Of a DNA stretch of 64,000 nt, positions 9,287-19,800 are shown piece by piece. Under the pieces are notes generated by a model. The model was not told the origin of the DNA and made no database searches. It saw only the letters and a program-made list of their open reading frames with translations. Position numbers and translations under genes: made by a program. Source of the stretch: Hallella mizrahii (GTDB lineage Bacteria > Bacteroidota > Bacteroidia > Bacteroidales > Bacteroidaceae); NCBI RefSeq assembly GCF_009695775.1, contig NZ_VUNG01000011.1, positions 1 through 64,000 of the forward strand. Direction: 5' to 3'. Each line of letters begins with the position of its first letter. Positions within the stretch are counted from its first letter, which is position 1.

Positions 9287-12200
9287 TTAATGGTGAAGTT
9301 CTATCAGCTTGACGCTACCGTTGAGTCCACTCTTCATGGGAGTCCAATCGGCGTAGCCGGTCTTATGGTATTGCAGGTCGACGACGTTGATGTCTTTCAT
9401 CACACGCCATTTGATGCCCCGGCGATCCATGTCTGCGATGCGGTTGGCAGGAAGGTTGGTGACCACGACGCGCAGCGTGTTGTCGCCTTTCTTCAGCAGT
9501 CCGCTCACGTCGAGGGTAAACGGCACTGACCACGCACAGCCGGCGAAGCGGCCATTGACCCAGACCTCTGCCGACTCGCGCACATCGCCAAGGTCGAGCA
9601 ACCACGGCCTACGCGCCTCGTCAGCACTCAGACGGAATGTGGTGGTATAGGCTCCGCTGCCCATTGTCACGGCGGCGCTGTCGTCGCCAAGCGTTTCCCA
9701 TGTCTGTGGTTTGTCGAGCTTCCACGTGCGACGCACCGTCGGTGCCGACTGCTCGAAGGCGAGTTGCCAAGGACCGCCCAGCACTTTTGTCTGGTCTCCC
9801 GGCAGGGCACGGTGGGGCAGAGCGGCAAGCGTCTGCGGCAGCGTGCGGTCGAAGGTTTGGAGAATCATGCTTTCACCACTCCGCAGAGCTACGTGCAACT
9901 GTCTGTTGCGCTGCTCCACGGCATAGCGCCGACCCGTCAATGGGTCGTACCACAGCGCATCGTGCCACGCTACGGCGAGCGGCACGTAGCTGTCGACATC
10001 GTTGGGCGTAAGGTTGGCAATGAAATAATGATAGCCCATGCCGTTTCTGCGCCGGATGGCTCTCAAGTGCAGTTGCGTACGCATCGGTTCAGCGTTGGCA
10101 AGACGTGCGAGTGCCTGACTGTCGATGGGCTTGGTCGGATCGATGAGTCCGCGATAGCGTGTGCCAGCCTCGGTGATCCATTGCTCACCTACTTTCTTGG
10201 CGCGAGCAAGCTGCCGCTCACTGATATAGTCGCAGTCATAGCCCAAGGAGTCGATCTCACGGATGGCACGGATCAACTCCGGTGCCTTCTTGTCCATAGA
10301 GTGGATGTCGAAGAGCATCAGCGGATGACGGGTGTCTTTCTTCCACATCTCCTTCACGGGCAAGATGACAAGAAAGTCGTTGTCGGGATCGCCCCATTGC
10401 AGGAAACTCTGGCAACGGCGGATATAGCTCATCAACCAAGGGCCGTCGCGCCAAGTGGAATTGGTGGGACTCATGTTGACCGAGGCGTAGAACTGCCATC
10501 CCGGCCAAGGCACGTTGCGCGGACTGTAGGGCGTACCATGGAAGAACATGTGGTTGACACCGCAAGAGAACATCAAGTCGAGGTCGGGCTTCATCTGGCT
10601 CAGCGACGTACGGAAGTGCTCGGTAAGCCAGGTAAAGGTCTCACTGGAGGTGAAAGGCTTACCCGTGACGTGGGCGGCAGAGGAAGCATACTTCAACATG
10701 CTCATGTCGCTGAAGTTGGGCCGCGTGAATCCTGGATCGCGCCGCAGGCCTTTGATGCCGAAGTCAGAAAGGCCGAAGCCTTCTATCTCAGGGATGTCGA
10801 CAGTGCCGTAGAGGTCGATCAGGTTGGCAGGAGAACCGTGGGCCTGGTTGCGCACGAGGGCACCATGACTGTGTGCCCATGCCGTCCACTGCTGCGTGAA
10901 GTTGTGATAGAGCAGGTCAGAGAGTGTCTCGCGATAGTCACAGACCACCTGTGCGTCGCCGTCAACAAAGCGGTCAAGGCTGTCCAAGAGGTCGTAGCCT
11001 CGCCGTGAGCGGAACGCTTCGAGCAGACGAGGCGTCCAGTTGGCTCCGTAGACTTCGTAAGAGTCGTTGAAGAAAGTATGGGGGTAAGGGGTGTGGCTGG
11101 CCGTGAAAGCCGAGTCGATATGCTGGAGATAGTGCGCCACGGCCAGTGAGTCGAAGTGATCGATCACCCATCCCTCGCCACCGGGAGCGGCCCGCTTCAC
11201 GCGCTGACGGGTACGGCTAACGAAGAGCGCGATCACGCGTTGGCGGTGTTTGTCGGCAGTTTTAAAGCTTCTCACGGCAGCCAGCCGCGCGTATTTCTTT
11301 TCTTTGTCGGGCACGGGAAAGGTCAGCTTGCTGATATCGGCCTTGCTATTCACCAGTGTGTCTACGAAAAACGCCTTGCACGCCGCCTCGCCGATGGGCA
11401 CCCAAGGACCGCCAAAGGGCCATCCCGTGCCATTGTTCAAGTCCACCTCCACGCTGTCGACTGCCGCCGTGCGCTCGGTGATCTGCAAGGCGCGCATCCA
11501 CTCAGGAGAGAGATAGGACAGCTCACGGGCCTCATTGCCTTGTACACCATAGATAGGTGTAATCTCCACGGTACCCATGCCGACGTGGTGCAGTGCGTCG
11601 ATATTGTCTTTCAGCCCGGTCTCATCCACGGCCGAACCAAACCACCACCAACGTGTGCCGGGACGAGCCTCGGGCAGTACAAAGGGCAAGCAGGCATTGA
11701 GCGCAGGTTGCGCCAGCCGCGCATACTCCGTAGCGCCAAGCAACCAGCAACCCGTGCCATAGTCTTCGAAGTCGGGCATCTTGTCATAGCTGAGCGGCTG
11801 TCCGGCCGACGGATCCTTGCCCGTGCCTTGGTTCCAACCGAGGAAGCCGTCGGGATGGACGCAGGTCATCAGTGCCTGCCAAGCCTTGTCGCAGGCCGGA
11901 CGGTAGCTGGCGGCAGCGAGCAGTCCGTGACGGATGCCCCAGCTCATGCCGTAGAGGAAGAGAGCGGTGCCCGTCATCTCTGGACCGCCATAGGTTGCCG
12001 GGGAGTGAAGGCTGACATTCCAAAAGCCGTCGGCTCGCTGGCAATGCAGCAGAGCCTTGGACATAGCGAGGAAGTCCTTCTCCAACAGTTTGTATTCTTT
12101 CGTGTCCTCATTGAGGACATCCATACACCTCAGCAGGGCCGCGTAGACCCAACCGTTGCCCCGACTCCAATAGCAGTCGTTGCCATCCTGCTCGCGGTAG

Positions 12201-12820
12201 GGCGGCACATAGTCCTTGTCACGCCACCACAGTCCGTCCTTTTTATTGAAGAGTCCGCCTCCACAGGTGTTGCGACTCCACAAATAGCTGTTGACGGCAT
12301 AGTCGAGATAGCGGCGGTCGCCGGTAAGACTGTAATACTTCACATACACCGGCATCGCCATCTGTATGGCGTCTATCCATGTCCAATAGTCATAGCGTCC
12401 GGTAGCTATCTGGTGCTCAAGGTTAGCTTTGACGCGACAGGCCATCAGCGTGTCGCCCGTCATAGCGTAGCGCTCAAGATAAGTCTGAGCGCAGCACTGG
12501 TTGTCGGCATCGGTGGTCGTGACGCCGTCGCGTGGCGCCCAGTGGTGGAAGGCTCCCCACCGGTCGGTATAATCGAGATAGTATTGTCGTGGGTCGATGG
12601 CATAGAGTGCCATAAGACCTTCATAGTACACGGCACGTGTCCACAACGAGCTCGGCCGCACCTTCTTCACAAAGGTAGGCCGCGTAGGGTCGGCATACAC
12701 TCTCATGAAGCGATCGTTGACACGGCGAGCCAGGGTCAGCACGCTGTCGGCGCCAGTCTCTGCCAGCAAAGGCAATGTGCCCAAGAGACAGAGCAGCAAG
12801 GATAAAAGTCGTCGGTTCAT
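9287..12820 (-). CDS. GH105-GH106 fusion: unsaturated galacturonidase plus alpha-L-rhamnosidase
   Basis: A 1177-residue exported protein with two enzymes in one chain. Residues about 25-380 form an (alpha/alpha)6 GH105 unit that includes WSRGNGW near 215, the pattern of unsaturated rhamnogalacturonyl hydrolases acting on lyase products. From about residue 388 (PGTRWWWFGSAVDETGL) the chain is a GH106-type alpha-L-rhamnosidase with the DSYEVYGANWT segment and a C-terminal GH2-like sugar-binding domain. Together these would remove the unsaturated galacturonate from a lyase-generated oligosaccharide and then the exposed rhamnose. The start has a good signal peptide (MNRRLLSLLLCLLGTLPLLA). No frameshift is seen. 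Confidence 0.85.
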   Translation of the reverse strand: MNRRLLSLLLCLLGTLPLLAETGADSVLTLARRVNDRFMRVYADPTRPTFVKKVRPSSLWTRAVYYEGLMALYAIDPRQYYLDYTDRWGAFHHWAPRDGVTTTDADNQCCAQTYLERYAMTGDTLMACRVKANLEHQIATGRYDYWTWIDAIQMAMPVYVKYYSLTGDRRYLDYAVNSYLWSRNTCGGGLFNKKDGLWWRDKDYVPPYREQDGNDCYWSRGNGWVYAALLRCMDVLNEDTKEYKLLEKDFLAMSKALLHCQRADGFWNVSLHSPATYGGPEMTGTALFLYGMSWGIRHGLLAAASYRPACDKAWQALMTCVHPDGFLGWNQGTGKDPSAGQPLSYDKMPDFEDYGTGCWLLGATEYARLAQPALNACLPFVLPEARPGTRWWWFGSAVDETGLKDNIDALHHVGMGTVEITPIYGVQGNEARELSYLSPEWMRALQITERTAAVDSVEVDLNNGTGWPFGGPWVPIGEAACKAFFVDTLVNSKADISKLTFPVPDKEKKYARLAAVRSFKTADKHRQRVIALFVSRTRQRVKRAAPGGEGWVIDHFDSLAVAHYLQHIDSAFTASHTPYPHTFFNDSYEVYGANWTPRLLEAFRSRRGYDLLDSLDRFVDGDAQVVCDYRETLSDLLYHNFTQQWTAWAHSHGALVRNQAHGSPANLIDLYGTVDIPEIEGFGLSDFGIKGLRRDPGFTRPNFSDMSMLKYASSAAHVTGKPFTSSETFTWLTEHFRTSLSQMKPDLDLMFSCGVNHMFFHGTPYSPRNVPWPGWQFYASVNMSPTNSTWRDGPWLMSYIRRCQSFLQWGDPDNDFLVILPVKEMWKKDTRHPLMLFDIHSMDKKAPELIRAIREIDSLGYDCDYISERQLARAKKVGEQWITEAGTRYRGLIDPTKPIDSQALARLANAEPMRTQLHLRAIRRRNGMGYHYFIANLTPNDVDSYVPLAVAWHDALWYDPLTGRRYAVEQRNRQLHVALRSGESMILQTFDRTLPQTLAALPHRALPGDQTKVLGGPWQLAFEQSAPTVRRTWKLDKPQTWETLGDDSAAVTMGSGAYTTTFRLSADEARRPWLLDLGDVRESAEVWVNGRFAGCAWSVPFTLDVSGLLKKGDNTLRVVVTNLPANRIADMDRRGIKWRVMKDINVVDLQYHKTGYADWTPMKSGLNGSVKLIELHH

Positions 12821-12919
12821 TTTATCAGTTTTCAGTATCCTGTTTTCTGTATTCAGTTTTCTGTATTTAGTTCTTTCAAACTATGTTTTGCAAACAACGA
12901 AGCCTTCCACCCATTTGGT

Positions 12920-13000
12920 ATAGCATTTCCCTCCCCTTGGGGAGGGGTAGGGTGGGGCTTCTCCCCTCCCCTTGGGGAGGGTTAGGGAAGGGCTTCTCTT
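12920..13000. repeat. Pair of CCCTCCCC-TTGGGGAGGG hairpins
   Basis: Two consecutive copies of a hairpin (arms CTCCCC/GGGGAG around TT) followed by TAGGGTGGGGCTTCT or TTAGGGAAGGGCTTCT lie between the GH105-GH106 gene and the double esterase. The inverted arms could stop or stabilise transcripts. A related hairpin follows the sensor gene at 25914. Upstream, 12835-12875 carries a degenerate repeat of TTTTCTGTATTCAG. Confidence 0.6.
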
Positions 13001-14618
13001 ATTTCAGATACTTCGCCAACGGGCTGTGGATGTCTTTCAGTCCTTTGGCAAGTGCCCGCACATTGGTCCGGGCGCCGAGGAGCGAGGAGTGAGTATGGTC
13101 GTGATTGAAATACTTTGCCGCCTTTTCCTTCGATCCGCAGTGCTTGTCGTAGTAGTCCGCGGCGATGTTGTGCAGGTCGACAAACTCGCAGCCTGTGGCG
13201 TCTACGACCTCACGGTACCACTTGCCATAGCTGTCGTTGCGGCGCTCGATATGTCCGTTGCTCCATTCGTTGCGCGGCGTCAGCGATACGAGGATCGGCG
13301 TAGCACCTTTCTCGCGCACGTCGTCAATGAACTTTTTCAAGTACCAGCCGAAGCTGTAGACGAGCTCATAGGTACCTTTCGTCTTACTTCTATATACGTG
13401 ACAAGTGTCAGCAGCACCGGGGATCTCTCCACGCTCCTTGTCGTGGTCGATCGGTCCAATGTCGTTGTGACCGAACTGGATAAGCACGTAGTCGCCCGGC
13501 TGGATGGAGTTGTAGACACGCTCCCACCGTCCCTCGTTGAGGAAGGTGCGGCAGCTGCGCCCCGCCATAGCGGCATTGTAGCAGACCACCTTCTTGCTGT
13601 CGAAGACAGTGTAAGCCTGCGAGCCAAGTCCCCACATGCCGTTCTTATCCTTATCGGCATTTTTCACGGTACTGTCACCGGTGAACCACACCACGGGCTT
13701 CCCAGCCTCGCGCTTCACGGGCTCCGTGGGCAGGGCAAGGTTATGGAGCATGGACTGCAAAGGCTTGAGGGCCGGATTGTGACTGGCAGCAATACCCTCA
13801 GCAGCTGAGCGGGCGTTCATCATCGCACCGAAGCGGCTGGTGTGGATATGATCCTGATAGAAATAGTATTTCTCTTTCCATTTGCTAAAGCCGTCGAGCT
13901 TGGTTCCCGAGATCTCGTTCAGGTCGATGAAGGGTACGCCCTCCTCGGCAGCGACAGCCTGCAACCACTGCGTGTGGATCTTTCTGACGATCTTTCCCGT
14001 CTGCGGGTCGTAGGCATCGCGCGGCGTGAGCGACATGAGGATGGGATGTGCGCCGGCTTTGCGGCAGTCGTTGATATATCGACGCATATATTCGCCATAG
14101 GTATAGACCGTCTCCTTGACGCCCGTCTCCTTGATGGTGACGTTGAGCGAGTCGTGTCCCACGCCGGGGATGGAAGCCCGCGCCCGTCCGCTGTCATAAG
14201 GTCCGTTGTCGTTGTGGCCAATGGAGATGATGACCCAGTCGCCGGGGCGCAGTGCTTTGCGCACGTCGGGCCAGAGCTTATTATAATAGGTACGGCTGCT
14301 CATGCCGCCGAGAGCCTGGTTTTCCACGGTGATCTTGCTCTCGTCCCAAAAAGCATGTTCATAGAATCCCCATCCCCATTGTCCGTTATTGCCGTTGCCG
14401 AGCGTGCCATTGCGCATGGTGGAATTGCCGATGAGAAAGAGCACGGGGTTGTTGCCGTGGCGAGAGCTGCCGGCGGGAATGCGTGCTGTCTGTGCCTTGT
14501 CGAGGCTGTCGAGCGTAAGGTCGACGACATGGTTGACATCCTCCAAGGGAGCCGCCACACGGTTCTGTGCCATGAGGGGCAGGGCAGATAAAAGAGGCAG
14601 GATAAGGAAGTATTTCAT
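12999..14618 (-). CDS. Double-domain CE12 rhamnogalacturonan acetylesterase
   Basis: A 539-residue exported protein (signal MKYFLILPLLSALPLMAQ) with two complete SGNH esterase domains. Domain 1 has GNST (Ser66), GHND near 134-137 and DHIH (Asp256, His259). Domain 2 has GDST (Ser316), another GHND, and DHTH (Asp507, His510). Both triads are intact, so both halves are probably active, perhaps on different acetyl positions of rhamnogalacturonan. The arrangement is that of a duplicated CE12 enzyme. It lies between the GH105-GH106 gene and the PL11 gene on the same strand. Confidence 0.87.
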   Translation of the reverse strand: MKYFLILPLLSALPLMAQNRVAAPLEDVNHVVDLTLDSLDKAQTARIPAGSSRHGNNPVLFLIGNSTMRNGTLGNGNNGQWGWGFYEHAFWDESKITVENQALGGMSSRTYYNKLWPDVRKALRPGDWVIISIGHNDNGPYDSGRARASIPGVGHDSLNVTIKETGVKETVYTYGEYMRRYINDCRKAGAHPILMSLTPRDAYDPQTGKIVRKIHTQWLQAVAAEEGVPFIDLNEISGTKLDGFSKWKEKYYFYQDHIHTSRFGAMMNARSAAEGIAASHNPALKPLQSMLHNLALPTEPVKREAGKPVVWFTGDSTVKNADKDKNGMWGLGSQAYTVFDSKKVVCYNAAMAGRSCRTFLNEGRWERVYNSIQPGDYVLIQFGHNDIGPIDHDKERGEIPGAADTCHVYRSKTKGTYELVYSFGWYLKKFIDDVREKGATPILVSLTPRNEWSNGHIERRNDSYGKWYREVVDATGCEFVDLHNIAADYYDKHCGSKEKAAKYFNHDHTHSSLLGARTNVRALAKGLKDIHSPLAKYLK

Positions 14619-14619
14619 T

Positions 14620-14722
14620 TTGAATGATGAATGATGAGTTATGTTAATGATGAATGTTGAATGATGAATGATAAATGTTGAATATTAAATGATGAATGAT
14701 AAGTACTGAATGATGAGCGCTC
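14620..14722. repeat. Degenerate TGAATGATGAATGATGAG tandem repeat
   Basis: About 100 bp between the PL11 and double-CE12 genes consists of imperfect units of AATGATGAATG with drift to AATGTTGAATG and AATATTAAATG. This is a simple-sequence tract, probably produced by slippage, in the leader of the esterase gene. Copy number may vary between strains. Confidence 0.65.
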
Positions 14723-14742
14723 CAATGCCCAACACTAAGCGT

Positions 14743-16830
14743 TCAATGCTTAGGGAAGGGCAGCAGGGTATGGGGCGGCTGGTTGTAGCCCACATTCTGC
14801 CAGGCGATGCCTAAGCGATAGAGCGGATCGTGCATGAGCGTGATGTGGCGGATCGTGGTAGGTACCTGCGACATATAGATGTAGATGACGCTGTTGTCGT
14901 CGCGGTCGCGGTAGATAACCTCCTCACGCCAGTCGCCGAAGAGATCAGCCTGCAGACATGGATTGTTCTTCGTCCAGTTGTTCGATGCCGGATTGCCATA
15001 ACCTTGGAACGACACCGAGGGTCGTTGGAAAGAATAAGTACGGCGGGTGCCACGGCGGTACCGTCCTTCCTTCGACTCATCGTCATTGCTGCCCGAATCA
15101 TTGGTAGGCCCGAAGATGCCGAGCGTGGTTCTGCCTTCGGGACTCCATTTCTGGATGTTGACACCGTCGAGGAGTTCGTCCTGCTCGTCACCGCCCCAAA
15201 AGATGCGGAAGTTGATGGAAGAGCGGGTCGTAGAGAATACCTTTCCCGTCACTGCCGAGCGCAGGCTGTTATCCCCGGCACTGGTGAACAGTGCGCCTGG
15301 GGCTTTGTCAGAGAGGTTAGCGGCCAGTCCGCGTCCATTGTCAATATTCGCTGGCCCGCCTTTGAAGAGAATCTCTCCTGTGGCGGCATCGTGCAGGTCC
15401 CAGGCGTATGGCCCTTTATTCTCATGCACGTCGAAGACCTGAAGTCCCTGCCGCTTCGGGTTCATGGCAAAGACATGCATGGCGTCGCCATGGCCGAAGC
15501 CGGTAGCATAGCGCACACGACCGTCGTCGTCGAGTGCTGCGGAGCCCCAGAGAAGCTCATCACGGCCGTCGCCGTCGACATCCGCCACGCTGAGGTTGTG
15601 GTTGCCATTGGCAAAGAGTGTGGCACTCCCTGACCCGCTGGTGGGTGGTGCCGCATCGTAGCGAGTAGTATGTCCTTGGGAATCAGTGACAGTGTATTGT
15701 TTGCCATCGCGCGAGGCGTGGAACCAGCGTGTCTTGAGACGGTGCCCGTCGAAGTCCACCGCCCATGCAAAAGCATAGGAGTAATAGCCACGGGTGAAGA
15801 TGGCGGAGGGGTTGTGATCACGACCTTGCAGGAAAGCCACGGCAGCAAGATAGCGCTCACCGCGGTTGCCATAGCTGGCATTGTCCAAGATATGTCGGTC
15901 GTTGTCCCAGTCAAAGGTGCCGGATGCCTCCCCGCCAACGGTAGTGTCGCGATTAGGTTGATAGAACACGGTGTGGAGGGCGCGCCCCGAGAGTCCGTCG
16001 AAGACGGTGAGATATTCCTGTCCTCCCGCCACTCTGCCACGGTGGTTGCGCCAGTCACGCTGGTTGTCCACGGTAAGGATCGTGCTGTCCGTAGCGGCTT
16101 GGCTGACATAGCGTCCGGTGCCGTCGACTGAGCCGGGCGCTGTCTTGCACATCATCTCCGCACGTCCGTCGCCGTCGAAGTCGTAGACCATGAACTGTGT
16201 ATAGTGTGCTCCCGCCCGGATGTTCGCACCGAGATTAATGCGCCATAGCCTTTTGACTTGTCCATCGCCCTGCAGTTTCATTTTATAGCAATCGAACATC
16301 ACGGGGGCGGTCATACCATCCGTCGAGTTGTCGTGGGCATTGGTGGGCTCCCATTTCACGAAGAGTTCATACTGTCCGTCGCCGTCGACATCGCCCACCG
16401 AACAATCGTTGGGGGTATAGTCATAGCCGTCGCCTGCCGCAGGCTTGTCGAGTTGGAGTCGTAGCATCGGCAGTGTCCAAGGCATCACGACAGCCGAGGA
16501 GTCACGATGTCCGTCGCTATGGACAGCGACCACTTGCCAAAGGCTATGCGGTGTACCGCTGACCTGCATCGACGTGGCCCGCTGAGGTTGACGGGCATAG
16601 GGCTTGCCGTCGCGCAACAGCGTGAAGCGCAGGTCAGGCTCGTCACCGGCCAGCGAGCGCCAGGAGACAAAATAGCTGCCGGTCTTCTCGCCACGGGCTA
16701 CGACGAGCCCACGGTCGAGACGCTCAAGTCCCTGACTGCCTTGTGGCAAGGATGTGCAAGCGCGACTATCAGCTCCTCCTCCCAGCCCAATGACAGCCGG
16801 GAAGAGGAGCAATGAAAGGGGATGGATCAT
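14743..16830 (-). CDS. Rhamnogalacturonan lyase (PL11)
   Basis: A 695-residue exported enzyme of the PL11 eight-bladed propeller family. It opens with LERLDRGLVV and carries many acidic calcium-site loops of the DVDGDG type (for example GDVDGDGQYELFVKWEP and ADVDGDGRDELLWG), then the conserved end WQNVGYNQPPH. Role: beta-elimination of the rhamnogalacturonan-I backbone, giving oligosaccharides with an unsaturated galacturonate end, the substrate of the neighbouring GH105. Its ATG overlaps the stop of the larger PL11 gene upstream by 4 bp (ATGA), so the two lyases are probably translated together. Ser/Ala-rich signal at the N-terminus. Confidence 0.9.
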   Translation of the reverse strand: MIHPLSLLLFPAVIGLGGGADSRACTSLPQGSQGLERLDRGLVVARGEKTGSYFVSWRSLAGDEPDLRFTLLRDGKPYARQPQRATSMQVSGTPHSLWQVVAVHSDGHRDSSAVVMPWTLPMLRLQLDKPAAGDGYDYTPNDCSVGDVDGDGQYELFVKWEPTNAHDNSTDGMTAPVMFDCYKMKLQGDGQVKRLWRINLGANIRAGAHYTQFMVYDFDGDGRAEMMCKTAPGSVDGTGRYVSQAATDSTILTVDNQRDWRNHRGRVAGGQEYLTVFDGLSGRALHTVFYQPNRDTTVGGEASGTFDWDNDRHILDNASYGNRGERYLAAVAFLQGRDHNPSAIFTRGYYSYAFAWAVDFDGHRLKTRWFHASRDGKQYTVTDSQGHTTRYDAAPPTSGSGSATLFANGNHNLSVADVDGDGRDELLWGSAALDDDGRVRYATGFGHGDAMHVFAMNPKRQGLQVFDVHENKGPYAWDLHDAATGEILFKGGPANIDNGRGLAANLSDKAPGALFTSAGDNSLRSAVTGKVFSTTRSSINFRIFWGGDEQDELLDGVNIQKWSPEGRTTLGIFGPTNDSGSNDDESKEGRYRRGTRRTYSFQRPSVSFQGYGNPASNNWTKNNPCLQADLFGDWREEVIYRDRDDNSVIYIYMSQVPTTIRHITLMHDPLYRLGIAWQNVGYNQPPHTLLPFPKH

Positions 16831-19800
16831 TTCACAAGAACTTTCATTGCTGTGGCACCCACCTTAACGAGATAGAGTCCCGGTTCGACGTGGAGACCAC
16901 GGATATCTTCATTGAGACGAGCCTTGGTCGTAGTGAGCACACCAACTCTTGCGCCATTGGTCTTGAAGACCTCGCAGTGGAAGACAGTATCAGCGGTGAG
17001 CTGGTTGATGCCTGTAGCGGCCACTACTTTCAGCAGTCCCTTCTGTTGGAAGAGCTCGGAAGTGTCCCAGGCAAAGCCATTGGGCAGTGTGGGCAACTGG
17101 AGTGTCACGCCGTCGGCAGTGGCATTGAGCATCGCAGCATCCCAAAGCGTAAAGGTGTCGCCGACCTTAGGCGTGTACTTGCTGCTGAGCGTGACAGCGA
17201 CTGTAGAACCGTCGGCCAGCGAGAGCGTGCCATTGGTAGCCAGAGATGGATAGAACTTAGTAGAGTAGATGTTGAACAGCACCTTGGCTCCCTTATAGAG
17301 ATAGCATCCGTTGGCTGTCTTCAGCGCACCGTACTGAATAGCGTTGGCAGCGTTGCCGGGCTGTAGCGTACCCCCATCGTTGACGAGGATCTTCTCCACG
17401 ACACCCCGTCCGGCAAAACATCCGCCACCAGTGACGCTGACAGACTGCGATCCAAACCATCTGTTATCAGCAGTAACGGTCGTAGCACTGCTGTTGATGT
17501 TGAGCGTTCCACCCTGTACGTCGACCTGCTTGCCGAGTTTGTCCTGCTTCTTGCCGATGGTCATCATGCCGTTGCCGATCTTGATGAGTCCTCCTCCATT
17601 GATATATCCCTGGAAGGTGAAGTCTTTGTCGTTGCCGCCAACAGACCAGGTGCCCTTGCCGTCGAGTTCAGCCGAGCCGCTCAGGCTGCCGACAGCAACA
17701 TTGCTGCCATTGTTGTTCAACGTTATCGTAGCATTGATCTCGGCATTCTTCAGACTACCCTGTACATAGAGCATCGGATCGTAAGAACCGGTCTTCTTAC
17801 CGGCAATATTCAGCCGCCCCGTGAAGTCGCCCCAATAGCCTTTGAGATAAGCGCGTGTACTCCGTGAGTAGAGGTTGAGCGTTCCGCCGCCAGTAAGCTG
17901 ACCCGTGTAGTTGCAACGCGAGTCGAGATACCACGATGCAGTGGCTCCCTTAGGCACTTTCACGTTCACGCTGTTTGAGGAATAGGAGTATATATTATCA
18001 GCATCGGAGAGTGTCGTACCATTGTTAAGCACGATATTCTTGGGGTATCCATGCACGTTGTCTTGTTCCTGGCTGTTGACCCATCCTGCCATGACGTTGA
18101 GTGTACCATAGTTGGCCGATGGAGCGAGGGTGAGCGTTCCCTTACCCGCCTTTGTCAGAACGTTGCCATTGCCGTTGATGCCGGCGTTCAGTGTGAGCGT
18201 CTTGCCTTCGTCCACGAGGATGGTTCCTCCCTTAGCGCCGAGCACAACGGGATGGTCGGTGGTGAGCGTAGTAAGTGTCTCAAGGGTACCGCCGTTAAGC
18301 GTCACCTTATTAGTATAGACGCCGAGTGCACCATTGTTGACGCCTGACTTCTGCCCGAGATTGTCGACAGCGAGTGTGCCATTCTCGATACTTACTGAAC
18401 CCGTGAAGTCGTTGACATTGCGGAGCTTGGCCGTTGCTGTTCCCTTCTTGGTGATCGTGGTGTTGCCGGTGATGGCATCACCCGAGAGGTCGTATTCGAG
18501 CTTGCTGTTGTCGAAAGTGACAGATGCCGGGCTCACCTCGCCCTTGATGACCACCGTACTGGAAGCAGCATTGTCGTTGAAAGTCACATTATCACCGGAG
18601 ACGAAGACATCGCTGGTCTTCTCGCTAGTGTTGGTGAAGTTCTCGGCGTCGGCAATGTCCCACATAGAGCTTTGTGCCCCACTCCACTCCACGCCAGCGG
18701 CCTGGCGCATACCGGCGATGGTGAGCACAAGATTGCCGTCGGTGACAGAGAGAGCAGCCTTGTGGCCATTCAGGCCGGTGACAGCCACCTTGGAGATGTC
18801 GCCGTCGACCTTCTGCACCTTTCCAAGCATATAGGAGCCAGCCTTCACGTTTCCGTCGATGAAGTGGAAGTTGAAACGTGGCACGAGGTACTCGGGACCT
18901 TGTGTCCAGTCTTTCTGTTCGATGCTCATCACCTTGTTGACAACGATCTGGTCGGCATTGCTACTGGCATCAATGTCGAAGTCAACAATGCTGCCAAAGC
19001 CGAGCTTAAGCGTGTCGGCGGTGATCGTGCCCACCTTATCCTGTCCGCCGGGACGGACAGCAGCGCCATAGTCTGCCTTGATAGCGGAGAACGTACCGCC
19101 GTCGCTGTGAAGGTTGGCGAAACGGTTGAGCCAGAGTCGGCTGCTCTTCAGTGTACCATCGAAGACGAGCGTACCAGCCCACACGTCGGTGTTGCCCGTA
19201 TACTTCTCATCGACCTTAGGCAATACGAGGGTACCATCGCCCTGCTTGATGAGGCTCATAGCACCGGCGAAGGCACCGCCGGTAAGCGTATGGGTATAGG
19301 AAGTGGTAGTAATATTGTTGTTATCGTCGTGTCCCTGTACCCATGTCGGCGCGTTGTCGAAGAAGATATAGGGAGCCGCGCCGTCGCTGACGCTGACCGT
19401 CATGTCGTTGTTCTCGTCGAGAAGCACCTGCTTGTCGTTGAGTCCGGTGCCGATGGAACCACCATTGTTCACGACAGTACGTCCGTTGGTGGTCTCTGGT
19501 GGCGGAGCCATGGTGATGCCCTCCATCTTTCCGAGGAAGTAGCTCACGTGTGGCGGCTGGTTGTAGCCGTTCATCTGCCATACCATGGCGTTGCGGTACT
19601 GCTTGTCAGAGAGCAGCGTGCAATTGCGATACTCAGTAGGGTCTGTAGTAGTGTAGATGCGTATCTTGTTGTCGGGCGTACGTGCCACGACTTCCTCACG
19701 CCAGTCGCCAAAGATGTCGCCCTGAAAGCAGGGTGTGGCCTTGGTGTCGTTGTTGCTCAGCGAACCGTCGAGGGTCTTGATGTCGCCGGCACCATATTTA

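Noticed and set aside
11156..12805. 549-codon open frame antisense to the GH105-GH106 gene
   Set aside because: It is a mirror of a GC-rich coding region. The minus-strand frame has a signal peptide and full domains; the plus frame has none.
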